This document shows, in pieces, positions 43,684 through 54,100 of a stretch of 64,000 bases of DNA (its first letter is position 1; every line of letters begins with the position of its first letter). The notes under the pieces are model-generated. The model made no database searches, was not told where the DNA came from, and was given only the letters and a program-made list of their open reading frames with translations. This DNA is from Flavobacterium sp. K5-23 (GTDB lineage: Bacteria > Bacteroidota > Bacteroidia > Flavobacteriales > Flavobacteriaceae). The DNA is taken from positions 1-64,000 of the forward strand of contig NZ_CP056783.1 in assembly GCF_023278045.1 (NCBI RefSeq), written 5' to 3'. The translations under genes were made by a program, and so were the position numbers.

Positions 43684-45093
43684 TTATTTTTTCAACCAGT
43701 TATTTGTATATGTACAATCCCTGTATTCTCCAATTATTTTGATGTAAGTATCTTTGATCTTTTCATCAAACCATTTTCCGATTGCTGAAAACTGCTTTTC
43801 CTTTAAAGCCAACTCTTTGATTTTAATATAATCCTTAGCGTAATCAGCAGTATGTTCATTAATTCTATTAGTAACAGTAATTAATTTATAGCTTTTCTTA
43901 CCTTCTTGCGGCTCATCCATAATAGGAGCCGAAATTGCGTTATCTTTTAAATTAGAAACCTGACTATAAAGTACTGGATCCATTTTAGTTAATTCAAAAC
44001 GAGTATCATGAGTCTTAGGATTAATTAATGTTCCTCCATTAGCTCTAGTTTCTTTTTCGTCTGACAAAGTTCTTGCTGCTTCAGCAAAAGTAATTTCCTT
44101 GTCCTGAATTCTTTTTCGAATTAATTCTATTTTTTCCTTTGCTTCTTTTAACGACGCTTCAGTTACTGCAGGAGTAAGCAATATATGACGCAATTCTAAT
44201 TCTTGTCCTTTAATTTTTTCAAGATATATAATATGAAAACCATAAATAGTTTCAAAAGGAGCTGATATTTCACCCTCCTGAAGACTAAAAGCCACATCCT
44301 TAAATTCTTTTATAAACGAAGTCTTTCTATTCATTTTATAGAATCCACCACTAGATCTTGATCCAGGATCTTGAGAATACAGTACCGCCTTTGTTGAAAA
44401 ACTAGAACCTTCCAAAACTTCTTTCTTGAAACCATTCAATTTATCAATCACTTTTTGTTTTTCAGCATCCGACACTTTAGGAGTTACCACAATTTGAGCC
44501 ACTTCCATTTCTGCTCCAAAAACTGGAAGATCTGAAGTTGGTATTGTTTTGAAAAAATTACGAACCTCTTCCGGAGTAATTTCTATTTCGTCAACAATCT
44601 TTTTTTGCATTTCAGATGTCAACTTATTTTCCTTTAACACATCAAAGAAATAAGTTTTAAACTCTTCTTCCGAACCTTTTTTGTAGTAATCAATAACCTT
44701 CTCCATAGAACCTACTTGTTCTACCATATAGCTTAGCCTTTCTTCCATCATCCCATTTACTTCAGCATCAGTAACTTTGATACTATCCTGAATAGCATGA
44801 TGAGCATACAATTTGTCTTCCATTAGCTTCCCTAACATTTGACATCTTGTAATATCTTTTATAGACCCGCCTTGAGATGATATTTCTAAATATGATTTAT
44901 CAATATCCGAATCTAAAACAATATAATCTCCAATAGTAGCAACTATACCATCTATTTTTTGTCTTTGGTTAGATTGTACTTTTTTAACAGCAACTGCTTC
45001 TTTTTCTATAATAATTTCCTGCGCTTGAATAAATGTGCTCGAAGTAAGTATTAGAAAAAAAATAAGCGCAATTTTATTATTTATAACCTTCAT
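43684..45093 (-). CDS. SurA-like periplasmic peptidyl-prolyl isomerase
   Basis: A SurA/parvulin-type chaperone that helps outer-membrane proteins fold. The frame is open from 45114, but the ATG at 45093 (MKVINNKIALIFFLILTSST) starts a clean signal peptide; it gives 469 residues. A SurA N-terminal domain (QKIDGIVATIGDYIVLDSDID) is followed by two parvulin repeats: AQIVVTPKVSDAEKQ with GGFYKMNRKTSFIKEF, and LRHILLTPAVTEASL with ANGGTLINPKTHDTRFE. It lies upstream of the MoxR gene on the same strand, with a terminator-like hairpin between. Confidence 0.9.
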   Translation of the reverse strand: MKVINNKIALIFFLILTSSTFIQAQEIIIEKEAVAVKKVQSNQRQKIDGIVATIGDYIVLDSDIDKSYLEISSQGGSIKDITRCQMLGKLMEDKLYAHHAIQDSIKVTDAEVNGMMEERLSYMVEQVGSMEKVIDYYKKGSEEEFKTYFFDVLKENKLTSEMQKKIVDEIEITPEEVRNFFKTIPTSDLPVFGAEMEVAQIVVTPKVSDAEKQKVIDKLNGFKKEVLEGSSFSTKAVLYSQDPGSRSSGGFYKMNRKTSFIKEFKDVAFSLQEGEISAPFETIYGFHIIYLEKIKGQELELRHILLTPAVTEASLKEAKEKIELIRKRIQDKEITFAEAARTLSDEKETRANGGTLINPKTHDTRFELTKMDPVLYSQVSNLKDNAISAPIMDEPQEGKKSYKLITVTNRINEHTADYAKDYIKIKELALKEKQFSAIGKWFDEKIKDTYIKIIGEYRDCTYTNNWLKK

Positions 45094-45196
45094 ATGTATT
45101 GATTTTAAAAGCATTTTTAGAAATGTATTAGTAATAGTATCTAAGCTGTTATTATTTAATTCGAAACAAATTCAAAATACTCATCTCTGACATTGC

Positions 45197-45204
45197 CAAA
45201 TATA
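45197..45204 (-). promoter_or_regulatory. Putative -7 box of the SurA-like gene
   Basis: TATATTTG on the minus strand matches TAnnTTTG, about 100 bases upstream of the start at 45093. The remaining gap 45205-45736 is AT-rich; one frame of 62 codons at 45216-45404 has no family features. Confidence 0.45.
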
Positions 45205-45736
45205 CGATTTAAGAATTGGGAAATAAAAATAAGCTTACAAACTGTTCATTTATGTTAAAGCGAACAAAAATAACAATTCAATTACATAATACAAGTTTCA
45301 ACTGTACTATTAACAAAAAATTATATCCATTATTATTCCTTCTAATATTCCTTAGATGGCTAGTAGTGATTCTTGGACTAAAGACTTTAATCGTCAATAC
45401 TTAACCTTGCAATAGAACCACTAATCGAATCAAAACGAAAAGCAGGCAAGATTTAATTAAAAAACCATTTATTAGACTCAAAACATAAAAAGAATCCTTT
45501 TAAAAAAACAAGTACAATTCTCATTATAAATAAATTAAACAAGAAGTTTTCAACACTACAACGTTTTCGTTGATAGCATGGAAATTTAAAAAAGTTTATC
45601 ACATAAAAATTTATATAAATTAGCAGCTACACAAAACACATTATTGACAATAAATTGAATTTTTATTATATAAATAAAAGCAATTTTAACAAAATAAAAA
45701 CAGATTTAATACCTATCCTAACCAAAACCAAATACC

Positions 45737-45866
45737 ATGAAAAAACAAAAATTAAAATTTTATTTGTTCTCAATCCTAATAATAGGTTTTTACTCCTGTA
45801 ATTCAAATGAAGATTTAGAGAAAGACACATCTGCCCGAAGTATTAGGAACAAAATCGTTGATGTGA
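45737..45866 (+). pseudogene. 5' fragment of the alpha-amylase gene (lipoprotein signal part)
   Basis: The frame encodes a lipoprotein signal, MKKQKLKFYLFSILIIGFYS and then CNSNEDLEKDTSARSIRNKI, with lipid Cys21. It is cut after VDV by the insertion sequence at 45867 and runs on as a nonsense tail to 45955. The matching rest of the gene starts at 47021. Joined without the element, the reading continues into THHDGHPFSTGK in frame. Confidence 0.85.
45864..45866 (+). repeat. Left target-site duplication of the IS
   Basis: TGA here is repeated at 47021-47023, just after the right end of the element. Confidence 0.5.
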
Positions 45867-45881
45867 TACCAAACACATGTA

Positions 45882-46550
45882 TTATATGGCCCAAATTTTA
45901 TCTAAAAATACATAGCTATATCCACAGATACTCATTACCTCTTTTTTGCTTGTAGCTTTTACGACATTAGTAATGAAATCTTCTACATCTTCCAATGAAT
46001 TATAAAATTTATTAGAAAATTCTCGTTTGTATTTTGCCCACATTTTTTCAGCGGGATTAAGTTCTGGACTATATGGTGGTAGAAAAACCAAAACAATATT
46101 TTCAGGAATGATTAATTTTTTTGCCTTATGAAACCTTCCATTATCCAGCACCATTATTTTGAGTTCTTTCGGATTTTCCTTTGAGAAATTATCTAAAAAA
46201 ACTTGAAAATTATCAGCGTTGCAATGTGGGAGTATTAATTGAAAATGGTCTCCAGTTATGGGCGAAAAAGCTCCAGAAAGCCAAGTTGATTTAAAAACTT
46301 GTTGGAAAGCACAAATCGGCTTAACACTAATAGCAGTAACTGATTTTCCGTTTCGAGTGAACAAACCAAAACGCGATTCATCTTGAAAATACAAGTTTAC
46401 AGAGTCAAAATCACCCACCGTATTTAGTGCTATTTCTTGACAGATTCGTCCGAAGTCTTTTAAAAGAGATTCCCTGATCTTCGTCTTTTTGTGACTTTTG
46501 CGGGCTACTTTTACACTTGATTTAAAATTCCTGATGCAATAATAAAGCAA
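45882..46550 (-). CDS. IS630-type transposase, catalytic part (orfB)
   Basis: Contains the DDE catalytic domain. The motifs are YFQDESRFGL (first Asp), KIMVLDNGRFHKAK (second Asp) and FLPPYSPELNPAEKMWAKYK (Glu in NPAE). The frame is open upstream as far as TFNYNTLLYYCIRN, which matches the continuation expected after orfA. The first possible start is a TTG at 46550. It overlaps orfA by 40 bases in another frame, so full transposase would need a -1 frameshift around the A-rich GAAAAAG region, or the element is decayed. Confidence 0.88.
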   Translation of the reverse strand: MLYYCIRNFKSSVKVARKSHKKTKIRESLLKDFGRICQEIALNTVGDFDSVNLYFQDESRFGLFTRNGKSVTAISVKPICAFQQVFKSTWLSGAFSPITGDHFQLILPHCNADNFQVFLDNFSKENPKELKIMVLDNGRFHKAKKLIIPENIVLVFLPPYSPELNPAEKMWAKYKREFSNKFYNSLEDVEDFITNVVKATSKKEVMSICGYSYVFLDKIWAI

Positions 46551-46939
46551 CGTATTGTAATTGAAAGTCTTCCTGATTCTTTTTCAATCCAATCTTTAAG
46601 CTCAACATAGCCTTGAAGTCCATTTTGAGGGTCGTTGAGTTTTGTTTCCAACATATTGTGTTCAATAGCATTAAAAGCCGACGGCTTAAAACCTGTTTTT
46701 TGATGCTTCATCAAACCCTCAATTCCAGAATTAAGGTATAATGTCCTCCAATTCTGAACGCTATTAGGGTCAACCACAGCTAATTTAGCAACCTCACGTT
46801 TAGAAATCCCTACTTTTTCGTTTTGCTTCAAAATCAGCAGAACTCTCAAACGTTGACCAATAAACGGAATAGATTGTTTGAGCAGATTTTTTATTTCTTT
46901 TTCGGTTTCCTTAATTACCAAAATTTTTGCATGCGCCAT
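46511..46939 (-). CDS. IS630-type transposase, DNA-binding part (orfA)
   Basis: A 142-residue helix-turn-helix part of the IS630 transposase. The helix-turn-helix is in ISKREVAKLAVVDPNSVQNW, followed by the second winged-helix region (GLQGYVELKDWIEKESG). The frame is open to 46990, but the ATG at 46939 (MAHAKILVIKETEKEIKNL) gives a normal N-terminus. After ESGR the frame diverges into a short nonsense tail (LSITIRCF...), where orfB takes over in the -1 frame. Confidence 0.85.
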   Translation of the reverse strand: MAHAKILVIKETEKEIKNLLKQSIPFIGQRLRVLLILKQNEKVGISKREVAKLAVVDPNSVQNWRTLYLNSGIEGLMKHQKTGFKPSAFNAIEHNMLETKLNDPQNGLQGYVELKDWIEKESGRLSITIRCFIIASGILNQV

Positions 46940-47020
46940 GATTACTTTTATAATATAGTCCAAATATAACATAAAAAAACCAATTATCAAAATTGGTATA
47001 TATTATATTTTCGTTTGGTA

Positions 47021-47023
47021 TGA
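47021..47023 (+). repeat. Right target-site duplication of the IS
   Basis: TGA matching 45864-45866. Confidence 0.5.
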
Positions 47024-48336
47024 CTCATCACGACGGCCATCCCTTTAGCACAGGAAAAACAACAACTACCGCTACAGGAAAATATGTAGCAAACCCTGGC
47101 GGAGGTGTAATGATGCAGGCTTTCTATTGGGACGTCCCCTCTGGTGGAAACTGGTGGGACACGCTTAACACAAAAGTGACTGAATGGGCAAATGCAGGTA
47201 TCGGTTCCATATGGCTGCCACCAGTATCAAAAGCACAAAACGGGGCTTTTTCTATGGGCTATGACCCTACCGATTACTTTGATTTTGGAAATTACAATCA
47301 AAACGGAAGTATTGAAACCCGATTCGGTTCCCGTTCCGAACTGGTAAGTTTGATTTCAAAAGTGCATGCCGAAAATATGCAAGTGTTTGCGGATATTGTA
47401 ATTAATCACAACAGCGGAGGCCAATTGGAAAACAATCCATTTACTGGAACACAAACCTGGACTGATTTCACAAATGTAGCTTCAGGTAAATTCCCTAGAA
47501 CTAGTGCCGATTTTCACAAAAACGCTTACGCCAATAACGATGAAGGTTTTTTTGGAGGTTTCCCCGACTTATCCCATGCCGCTCCAAATGTGCAGGATTG
47601 GCTTTGGAAAAGAGCTGACGGAGTTGGTAAATATTACAAAAACACCATGAAATTTGACGGATGGAGATTTGATTATGTAAAAGGCTTTGGTCCATGGGTG
47701 GTAAAAGATTGGAATGCTAATGTTGGTGGGTTTTCCGTGGGAGAACTTTGGGATTCAAATGTAAACACATTGGAATGGTGGGCAAATAGCGCTAACAGTT
47801 CCGTGTTTGATTTCGCGTGTTACTATAAAATGAATGACGCTTTTGACGGGAACAACCTTAATCTATTGAATGACGATATGATGTGGAAAAGGAATCCCTA
47901 CAAAGCAGTTACTTTTGTCAGCAATCACGACACGGATGAAATATGGAATAAAAATTTGGCTTATGCCTATATCCTAACACACGAAGGCTACCCTACTATA
48001 TTTTATAGAGATTATGAAGAATGGTTAGACAAAGCCAAATTGAACAATCTTATTTGGATCCATAATCAAAAAGCAACAGGCACAACCTCTATTCTTTATA
48101 CCGATAATGATGAATACATCGCCAGAAGAAATGGTTACAATGGTAATCCTGGCTTAGTGGTTTACATTAACAATTCTTCTAATTGGGAAGAAAAATGGAT
48201 TCCCACAAATTGGAGTAATGCAAAAATCAAGGATTTTACTGGAAATTCAAATTGGTACCCTACAACGCAAGGAGATAAATGGGTAAAAATACAATGCCCA
48301 CCAAAAAGCTACTCAGTTTGGTCCATAAATATGTAA
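47024..48336 (+). pseudogene. 3' fragment of the alpha-amylase gene (GH13 domain)
   Basis: Nearly the whole mature alpha-amylase. The GH13 signatures are intact: DIVINHNSGG, GWRFDYVKGFG (nucleophile Asp), GFSVGELWD (acid/base Glu) and FVSNHDTDEIW (third Asp). The C-terminus folds into the usual beta-domain (YIARRNGYNGNPGLVVYIN). An ATG at 47020 at the IS junction could start a leaderless, cytoplasmic product if transcribed, but the lipoprotein signal is lost. Codon use is like the neighbours, so the disruption may be recent. Confidence 0.85.
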
Positions 48337-48339
48337 TAC

Positions 48340-48372
48340 AAAAGAGGCTGTCCGAATAGAGCAGCCTCTTTT
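48340..48372 (+). terminator. Rho-independent terminator after the amylase
   Basis: The stem AAAAGAGGCTG/CAGCCTCTTTT, loop TCCGAATAGAG, extends into TTTT. Confidence 0.85.
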
Positions 48373-48497
48373 CTATAAAATAATTTAATTCACAAAAGAA
48401 AAATTCATTTTAAAAAACAGAACACTAATAATAGTAACTTAATAAAAGTATACCTCATTTTGATTATACAATTTTTTTAAATGGCATTTATAAATAG

Positions 48498-48505
48498 TAC
48501 TTTTG
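48498..48505 (+). promoter_or_regulatory. Putative -7 box of the prfC promoter
   Basis: TACTTTTG matches TAnnTTTG, 19 bases before the ATG at 48525, so the leader would be very short. Confidence 0.5.
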
Positions 48506-48524
48506 CAAACTATTTATATTACAC

Positions 48525-50114
48525 ATGAGCTTTATAAAAGAATTAGAACGAAGAAGAACATTCGGAATCATATCGCATCCCGATGCCGGTAAAACAACAC
48601 TTACAGAGAAACTCCTCCTTTTTGGTGGTGCTATTCAAGAAGCAGGTGCTGTAAAAAACAATAAAATCAAAAAAGGAGCCACGAGTGATTTCATGGAAAT
48701 TGAACGTCAGAGAGGAATTTCTGTTTCAACTTCTGTTTTGGCTTTTAATTATAAAGAAAAGAAAATAAACATTCTTGACACACCTGGACACAAGGATTTT
48801 GCCGAGGACACATTTAGAACTCTAACAGCTGTTGACAGTGTTATTGTTGTAATTGATGTTGCAAAAGGAGTCGAAGAGCAAACGGAAAAATTAGTTTCTG
48901 TATGTAGAATGCGAAAAATTCCTATTATCGTTTTCATTAATAAACTAGACCGAGAAGGAAAAGATGCGTTTGATCTAATGGATGAAGTGGAACAAAAGCT
49001 AGGTCTAAGAGTTACCCCTTTAAGTTTTCCTATAGGAATGGGGTATGATTTCCAGGGAATCTATAACTTATGGGAACAAAATATCAATTTGTTTAGCGGT
49101 GACAACCGTAAAAATATAGAAGACACAATCGCTTTTTCAGATGTGCAAAATCCTGAGTTAGAAAAAATAATAGGTCAAAAACCTGCTGATAGACTTCGAG
49201 AAGAATTAGAATTGATTGATGAAGTTTACCCTAAATTTGATCGTCAAGAATATCTAGAAGGAAAATTACAACCTGTTTTCTTTGGTTCTGCTTTGAATAA
49301 TTTTGGTGTACGCGAATTATTAGATTGTTTTATCAATATTGCACCTTCACCAAGACCGAAAGAATCAGAAACACGATTAGTAGATCCTGAAGAAGAAAAA
49401 ATGACTGGTTTCGTATTTAAAATACATGCCAACATGGATCCTAAACACAGAGACAGATTAGCATTTATAAAAATCGTTTCTGGTACATTTGAAAGAAACA
49501 AACCGTATTACCATGTAAGACTTAAGAAGAATCTAAAATTCTCCAGTCCGAATGCCTTTTTTGCCGAGAAGAAAGAAATCGTTGATATTTCTTATCCTGG
49601 TGATATCGTAGGACTTCATGATACTGGAAATTTTAAAATTGGAGATACCTTAACTGAAGGCGAAATAATGAGCTTTAAAGGAATCCCAAGTTTCTCTCCG
49701 GAACACTTTAGATACATTAATAATGCTGACCCAATGAAAGCGAAACAGCTAGACAAAGGGGTAGATCAGTTAATGGATGAAGGAGTTGCTCAGCTATTCA
49801 CACTAGAAATGAACAATCGTAAGATTATCGGTACTGTTGGAGCACTTCAATATGAAGTTATCCAATATCGTTTAGAGCATGAATATGGAGCTAAATGTAC
49901 TTATGAAAATTTCCCTGTTCATAAAGCATGTTGGGTAAAACCAGATGATGCTAAAAATGACGAATTCAAAGAGTTCAAACGTATTAAACAAAAATTTTTA
50001 GCAAAGGATAAATATGGTCAATTGGTTTTTCTTGCTGATTCTGATTTTACTATCCAGATGACTCAAAACAAATACCCAAGTGTTAAATTATTTTTCACGT
50101 CAGAGTTCGACTAG
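48525..50114 (+). CDS. prfC: Peptide chain release factor 3
   Basis: RF3, a 529-residue GTPase that releases RF1/RF2 from the ribosome after termination. G1 is HPDAGKTT (about 18-25), G3 DTPGHKDF, G4 NKLDRE, with RQRGISVSTS as switch I. The FKIHANMDPKHRDRLAF segment starts domain II. Length and the RGISVSTS sequence separate it from EF-G. It has its own -7 box and a strong terminator. Confidence 0.96.
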   Translation: MSFIKELERRRTFGIISHPDAGKTTLTEKLLLFGGAIQEAGAVKNNKIKKGATSDFMEIERQRGISVSTSVLAFNYKEKKINILDTPGHKDFAEDTFRTLTAVDSVIVVIDVAKGVEEQTEKLVSVCRMRKIPIIVFINKLDREGKDAFDLMDEVEQKLGLRVTPLSFPIGMGYDFQGIYNLWEQNINLFSGDNRKNIEDTIAFSDVQNPELEKIIGQKPADRLREELELIDEVYPKFDRQEYLEGKLQPVFFGSALNNFGVRELLDCFINIAPSPRPKESETRLVDPEEEKMTGFVFKIHANMDPKHRDRLAFIKIVSGTFERNKPYYHVRLKKNLKFSSPNAFFAEKKEIVDISYPGDIVGLHDTGNFKIGDTLTEGEIMSFKGIPSFSPEHFRYINNADPMKAKQLDKGVDQLMDEGVAQLFTLEMNNRKIIGTVGALQYEVIQYRLEHEYGAKCTYENFPVHKACWVKPDDAKNDEFKEFKRIKQKFLAKDKYGQLVFLADSDFTIQMTQNKYPSVKLFFTSEFD

Positions 50115-50125
50115 TCTATTTACAA

Positions 50126-50179
50126 TAAATCATAAAAAAAACGCTAATCTTTCGATTAGCGTTTTTTTTTATGATTTAT
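50126..50179. terminator. Bidirectional terminator after prfC
   Basis: ACGCTAAT and ATTAGCGT form the core of a stem that extends with TAAATCATAAAAAAA and its complement. It separates prfC from the minus-strand gene ending at 50195. Confidence 0.85.
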
Positions 50180-50194
50180 ATTTTTTTGAAAGAA

Positions 50195-50551
50195 CTAAAC
50201 TAAAGTACTTTCTAAATTTACTGTTTTTTTCAAAAATGCTTTAAGTAACAATCTGTTTGGAGCTAAACCAGATTTAATGATGTCTTTTTTAGAATTAATT
50301 CCTTCAGGTGAAACTTCTCTATTTGGGTCTTGTTTAGAACCCATAAACCAAAGAATAAAGTTTGAGTTAGAACGAGAATATTCTGTAGTAACATTCTTCG
50401 TGTTTACTTCCTTAGTAACAACATCATTTTCAACAATTGTATTATCAATAGACTGACTAAAAGCAGAAGTACAAGATACCAAAACAAAAAGAATCGCCAA
50501 AATTAAATTGGTTCTTTTTTGAGTAATGATTTGTGTTGCTATTTGAGTCAT
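50195..50551 (-). CDS. Small secreted or membrane-anchored protein of unknown function
   Basis: A 118-residue protein with an N-terminal hydrophobic segment (about 16-32, LILAILFVLVSCTSAFSQ) that could be a signal peptide cleaved after SAFSQ; the Cys in LVSCTS could alternatively be a lipobox. The remainder is polar (SIDNTIVENDVVTKEV, FILWFMGSKQDPNREVSPE) with no known motif. A leader of about 300 bases (50552-50853) towards the next gene shows no other feature apart from the terminator of that gene. Confidence 0.6.
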   Translation of the reverse strand: MTQIATQIITQKRTNLILAILFVLVSCTSAFSQSIDNTIVENDVVTKEVNTKNVTTEYSRSNSNFILWFMGSKQDPNREVSPEGINSKKDIIKSGLAPNRLLLKAFLKKTVNLESTLV

Positions 50552-50811
50552 ATTGCTTTTTGTTAATTAGAGTAAGCGTTTATGCTTTATCTTACTGTAA
50601 AGAAAAGCCATATATGAATCTGAAAAAAATATACTCGGTGAATAACCCAAATACTCGGTTATCTTACAAAATTAGGATAAAAACAACGTTAACTATCTCT
50701 TTACAAAAACATAACAAACAATATCGGGAAATTAAATCCACAAATTAAAAAATTGAATCTATTGCACAATTTTCTACTAATTCAATTTAAAAAATATTAA
50801 GGAAAAATAAT

Positions 50812-50845
50812 AAGCAAAAAAAAGGCTCCATAAATGGAGCCTTTT
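50812..50845 (-). terminator. Terminator of the rpoBC operon
   Basis: AAAAGGCTCCA/TGGAGCCTTTT around TAAA; on the minus strand it is followed by nine T. Confidence 0.85.
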
Positions 50846-50853
50846 AATATAAA

Positions 50854-51165
50854 CTATGCTTGACCTACAGGACCAAAATTAAGCGGTATTGGAGGTTGTT
50901 CACTTTCTTTAATTTCGCCATGAGCGGCTTCAAAACGGTGAATGTTTTCTCCTATTGCTTTTAATAATCTTTTGGCATGTTGTGGAGTCAAGACAATTCT
51001 TGATTTCACTTTGGCCTTAGGAATACCAGGCATGATACTTACAAAATCGAGAACAAACTCTGAAGAAGAATGATTGATTATTGCTAAGTTAGAATAAATT
51101 CCTTCCGCAATTTTCTCATCTAGTTCAATATTAATTTGCTCTTGTTGTTGATTAGAATTACTCAT
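50854..51165 (-). CDS. DUF3467 family protein
   Basis: A 103-residue protein of the DUF3467 family. The motif set is EGIYSNLAIINHSSSEFVLDF, GIPKAKVKSRIVLTPQHAKR and LLKAIGENIHRFEAAHGEI. The function is not known. It begins 3 bases after the rpoC stop and is thus the last gene of the rpoBC transcription unit, an arrangement I know from other Bacteroidota. Confidence 0.9.
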   Translation of the reverse strand: MSNSNQQQEQINIELDEKIAEGIYSNLAIINHSSSEFVLDFVSIMPGIPKAKVKSRIVLTPQHAKRLLKAIGENIHRFEAAHGEIKESEQPPIPLNFGPVGQA

Positions 51166-51168
51166 ATC

Positions 51169-54100
51169 TTAGTAAATATATTCCTCTTTATTAGCCATCA
51201 TATCATTATAATCTTCTTTAGATCCTACAATTGCATTATCATATTCTCTCATACCTGTACCGGCAGGGATTCTATGACCAACAATTACATTTTCTTTCAA
51301 TCCTTCTAAGTAATCAATTTTACCTGCAACAGCAGCTTCGTTCAATACTTTAGTTGTCTCTTGGAAAGAAGCAGCAGATATAAACGATTTAGTTTGAAGT
51401 GACGCTCTTGTGATACCTTGTAAAACCGGAGTTGCAGTTGCCGTGATAACATCACGAGCTACAACAAGATTTTTATCAGTACGTTTCAAAAGAGAATTCT
51501 CATCACGCAATTCACGTGGTGAAATAATTTGTCCTTCTTTCAAATTCGTTGAATCACCAGCATCTTCAATTACTTTCATACCATATAATTTATCATTTTC
51601 AACGATAAAATCTTTAGTATGGATCAATTGATCTTCTAAGAATAATGTATCTCCTGGATCTTGAACTCTAACTTTACGCATCATTTGACGTATTACTACT
51701 TCAAAGTGCTTGTCGTTAATTTTCACCCCTTGTAAACGGTATACTTCTTGAATTTCATTAACCAAATACTGTTGAACAGCAGCAGGTCCTTTAATTCTCA
51801 AGATATCATCCGGAGTAATTGCTCCGTCAGACAATGGTACACCAGCTCTTACGAAGTCATTTTCCTGAACTAGGATTTGACTTGAAAGTTTTACTAGGTA
51901 TTTCTTAATCTCACCAAATTTAGATTCAATAATAACTTCACGGTTACCTCTTTTGATTTTTCCAAAAGAAACAACACCGTCAATTTCTGAAACTACAGCT
52001 GGGTTTGAAGGATTACGCGCTTCTAATAGCTCAGTAATTCTAGGTAAACCTCCAGTAATATCTCCTGATTTAGAAGAACGACGTGGAATTTTCACTAATA
52101 CTTTACCTGCTTTAATTTTCTCTCCGTTTTCAACCATTAAGTGAGCTCCAACAGGTAAGTTATAAGAACGAATCAACTCCCCATCTTTACCATAAACTAA
52201 TAAAGTAGGAATTAATTTTTTAGCTCTTGACTCAGAAATTACTTTTTCTTGGAAACCAGTTTGCTCATCAATTTCAACCAAGAACGATTGTCCTTGCTCT
52301 AAATCTTCGTAAGCAATTTTACCAGTAAACTCAGAAACAATAACTCCATTATATGGATCCCATTTACAGATTACATCACCTTTAGCAACAGACTGTCCGT
52401 CTTTCACAAAAATGCTTGAACCGTAAGGAATATTATGTGTATTTAATAAAATACCAGTTTTTTCGTCAATTAATTTTAACTCAGTAGAACGAGATACAAC
52501 GATATCAACAGCGTTTCCATCATTATCTTCTCCTTTAACAGTTTTTAAATCTTCAATTTCTAATTTACCATTAAATTTAGTAATGATACTAGACTCTTCA
52601 GATATACCACCCGCAACCCCTCCAACGTGGAAAGTACGTAATGTCAACTGTGTACCTGGTTCCCCAATAGATTGTGCAGCAATTACTCCAACTGCTTCAC
52701 CTCTTTGAGTCATTTTACCAGTAGCTAAGTTTCTACCATAACATTTAGCACAAATTCCTTTCATAGCCTCACAAGTCAAAGGAGAACGAACCTCTACACT
52801 CTCGATAGGAGAAGCTTCGATTGTTTTCATAATTGCCTCAGTGATTTGTTGACCTGATTGAATTAATACTTCATTAGTTAAAGGATTAACAACATCTTGC
52901 AATGCAACACGTCCTAAAATTCTTTCTCCTAATGATTCAACTATTTCTTCATTCTTTTTCAATGCCGAAACTTCAACACCTCTTAAAGTACCACAATCTT
53001 CAATGTTAACAATAACATCTTGTGAAACATCATGAAGTCTTCTAGTTAAGTATCCAGCATCTGCCGTTTTCAAGGCAGTATCCGCAAGTCCTTTACGCGC
53101 ACCGTGAGTAGAAATAAAGTACTCAAGAATCGAAAGTCCTTCCTTAAAGTTAGAAAGAATCGGGTTTTCAATAATTTCACCACCACCAGCAGTCGATTTT
53201 TTAGGCTTAGCCATCAATCCACGCATACCAGTTAACTGACGAATTTGTTCTTTGGAACCCCTTGCTCCAGAATCAAGCATCATATACACCGAGTTGAAAC
53301 CTTGTTGGTCTTCTCTAATGTTTTTCATTGCTAATTCTGTAAGCTCAGCATTTGCTGAAGTCCATACATCAATAACTTGGTTGTAACGTTCGTTATTTGT
53401 AATAAGACCCATATTATAATTAGCAGAGATACCTTCAACTTGCTCTCTAGCATCTGCAATTAATTTTGGTTTTTGTTCTGGAATTCTAATATCACCTAAT
53501 GAGAATGATAATCCACCTCTAAAGGCAAATTTGTACCCCATATCTTTCATATTATCCAAAAAGGCAGCCGTTTCAGGTACACTTGTTGAATTTAATACGT
53601 GACCGATAATATCTCTAAGATTTTTCTTAGTCAATACATCATTGATATATCCAGCTGCTTCTGGTACTACTTCATTAAATAATACACGTCCTGCAGTTGT
53701 TTGTATAATTTTAAACACTAATTCTCCAGCGTCATTAAAATCTTTAGCTCTAATTCTAACACGAGCATTCAATTCTAATCTTCCTTCGTTTAATGCAATA
53801 TTTACTTCCTCAGCAGAATAGAAAGTCAAATCTTGACCTAATATTTTCTTTTCTGGTGTAGATAATCTTTCTTTGGTCATATAGTATAGACCCAAGACCA
53901 TATCCTGAGAAGGTACCGTAATTGGCGCACCATTTGCAGGATTCAGAATGTTATGAGAAGCCAACATTAATAATTGTGCTTCAAGGATAGCTTCTGGTCC
54001 TAAAGGTAAATGTACCGCCATTTGATCCCCATCAAAATCCGCATTAAATGCCGTACAAACTAAAGGATGCAATTGGATTGCTTTTCCTTCAATTAATTTT

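Larger units (their letters stand above)
45867..47020 (-). mobile_element. IS630-family insertion sequence, about 1.15 kb
   Basis: The ends are imperfect inverted repeats: TACCAAAC at the left and GTTTGGTA at the right, continuing as related AT-rich sequence for about 25 bases more. Two minus-strand frames encode the transposase in two parts. The element splits the alpha-amylase gene. Flanking TGA copies give a 3-bp duplication and restore the amylase frame; TA at both inner ends also fits the TA target of IS630, but then the frame would not be restored. The family is taken from the transposase motifs. Confidence 0.88.

Noticed and set aside
45216..45404. Open frame of 62 codons in the gap before the amylase
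   Set aside because: Low-complexity, Leu/Ile/Asn-rich, no recognisable family, and in an AT-rich gap where chance frames are common.
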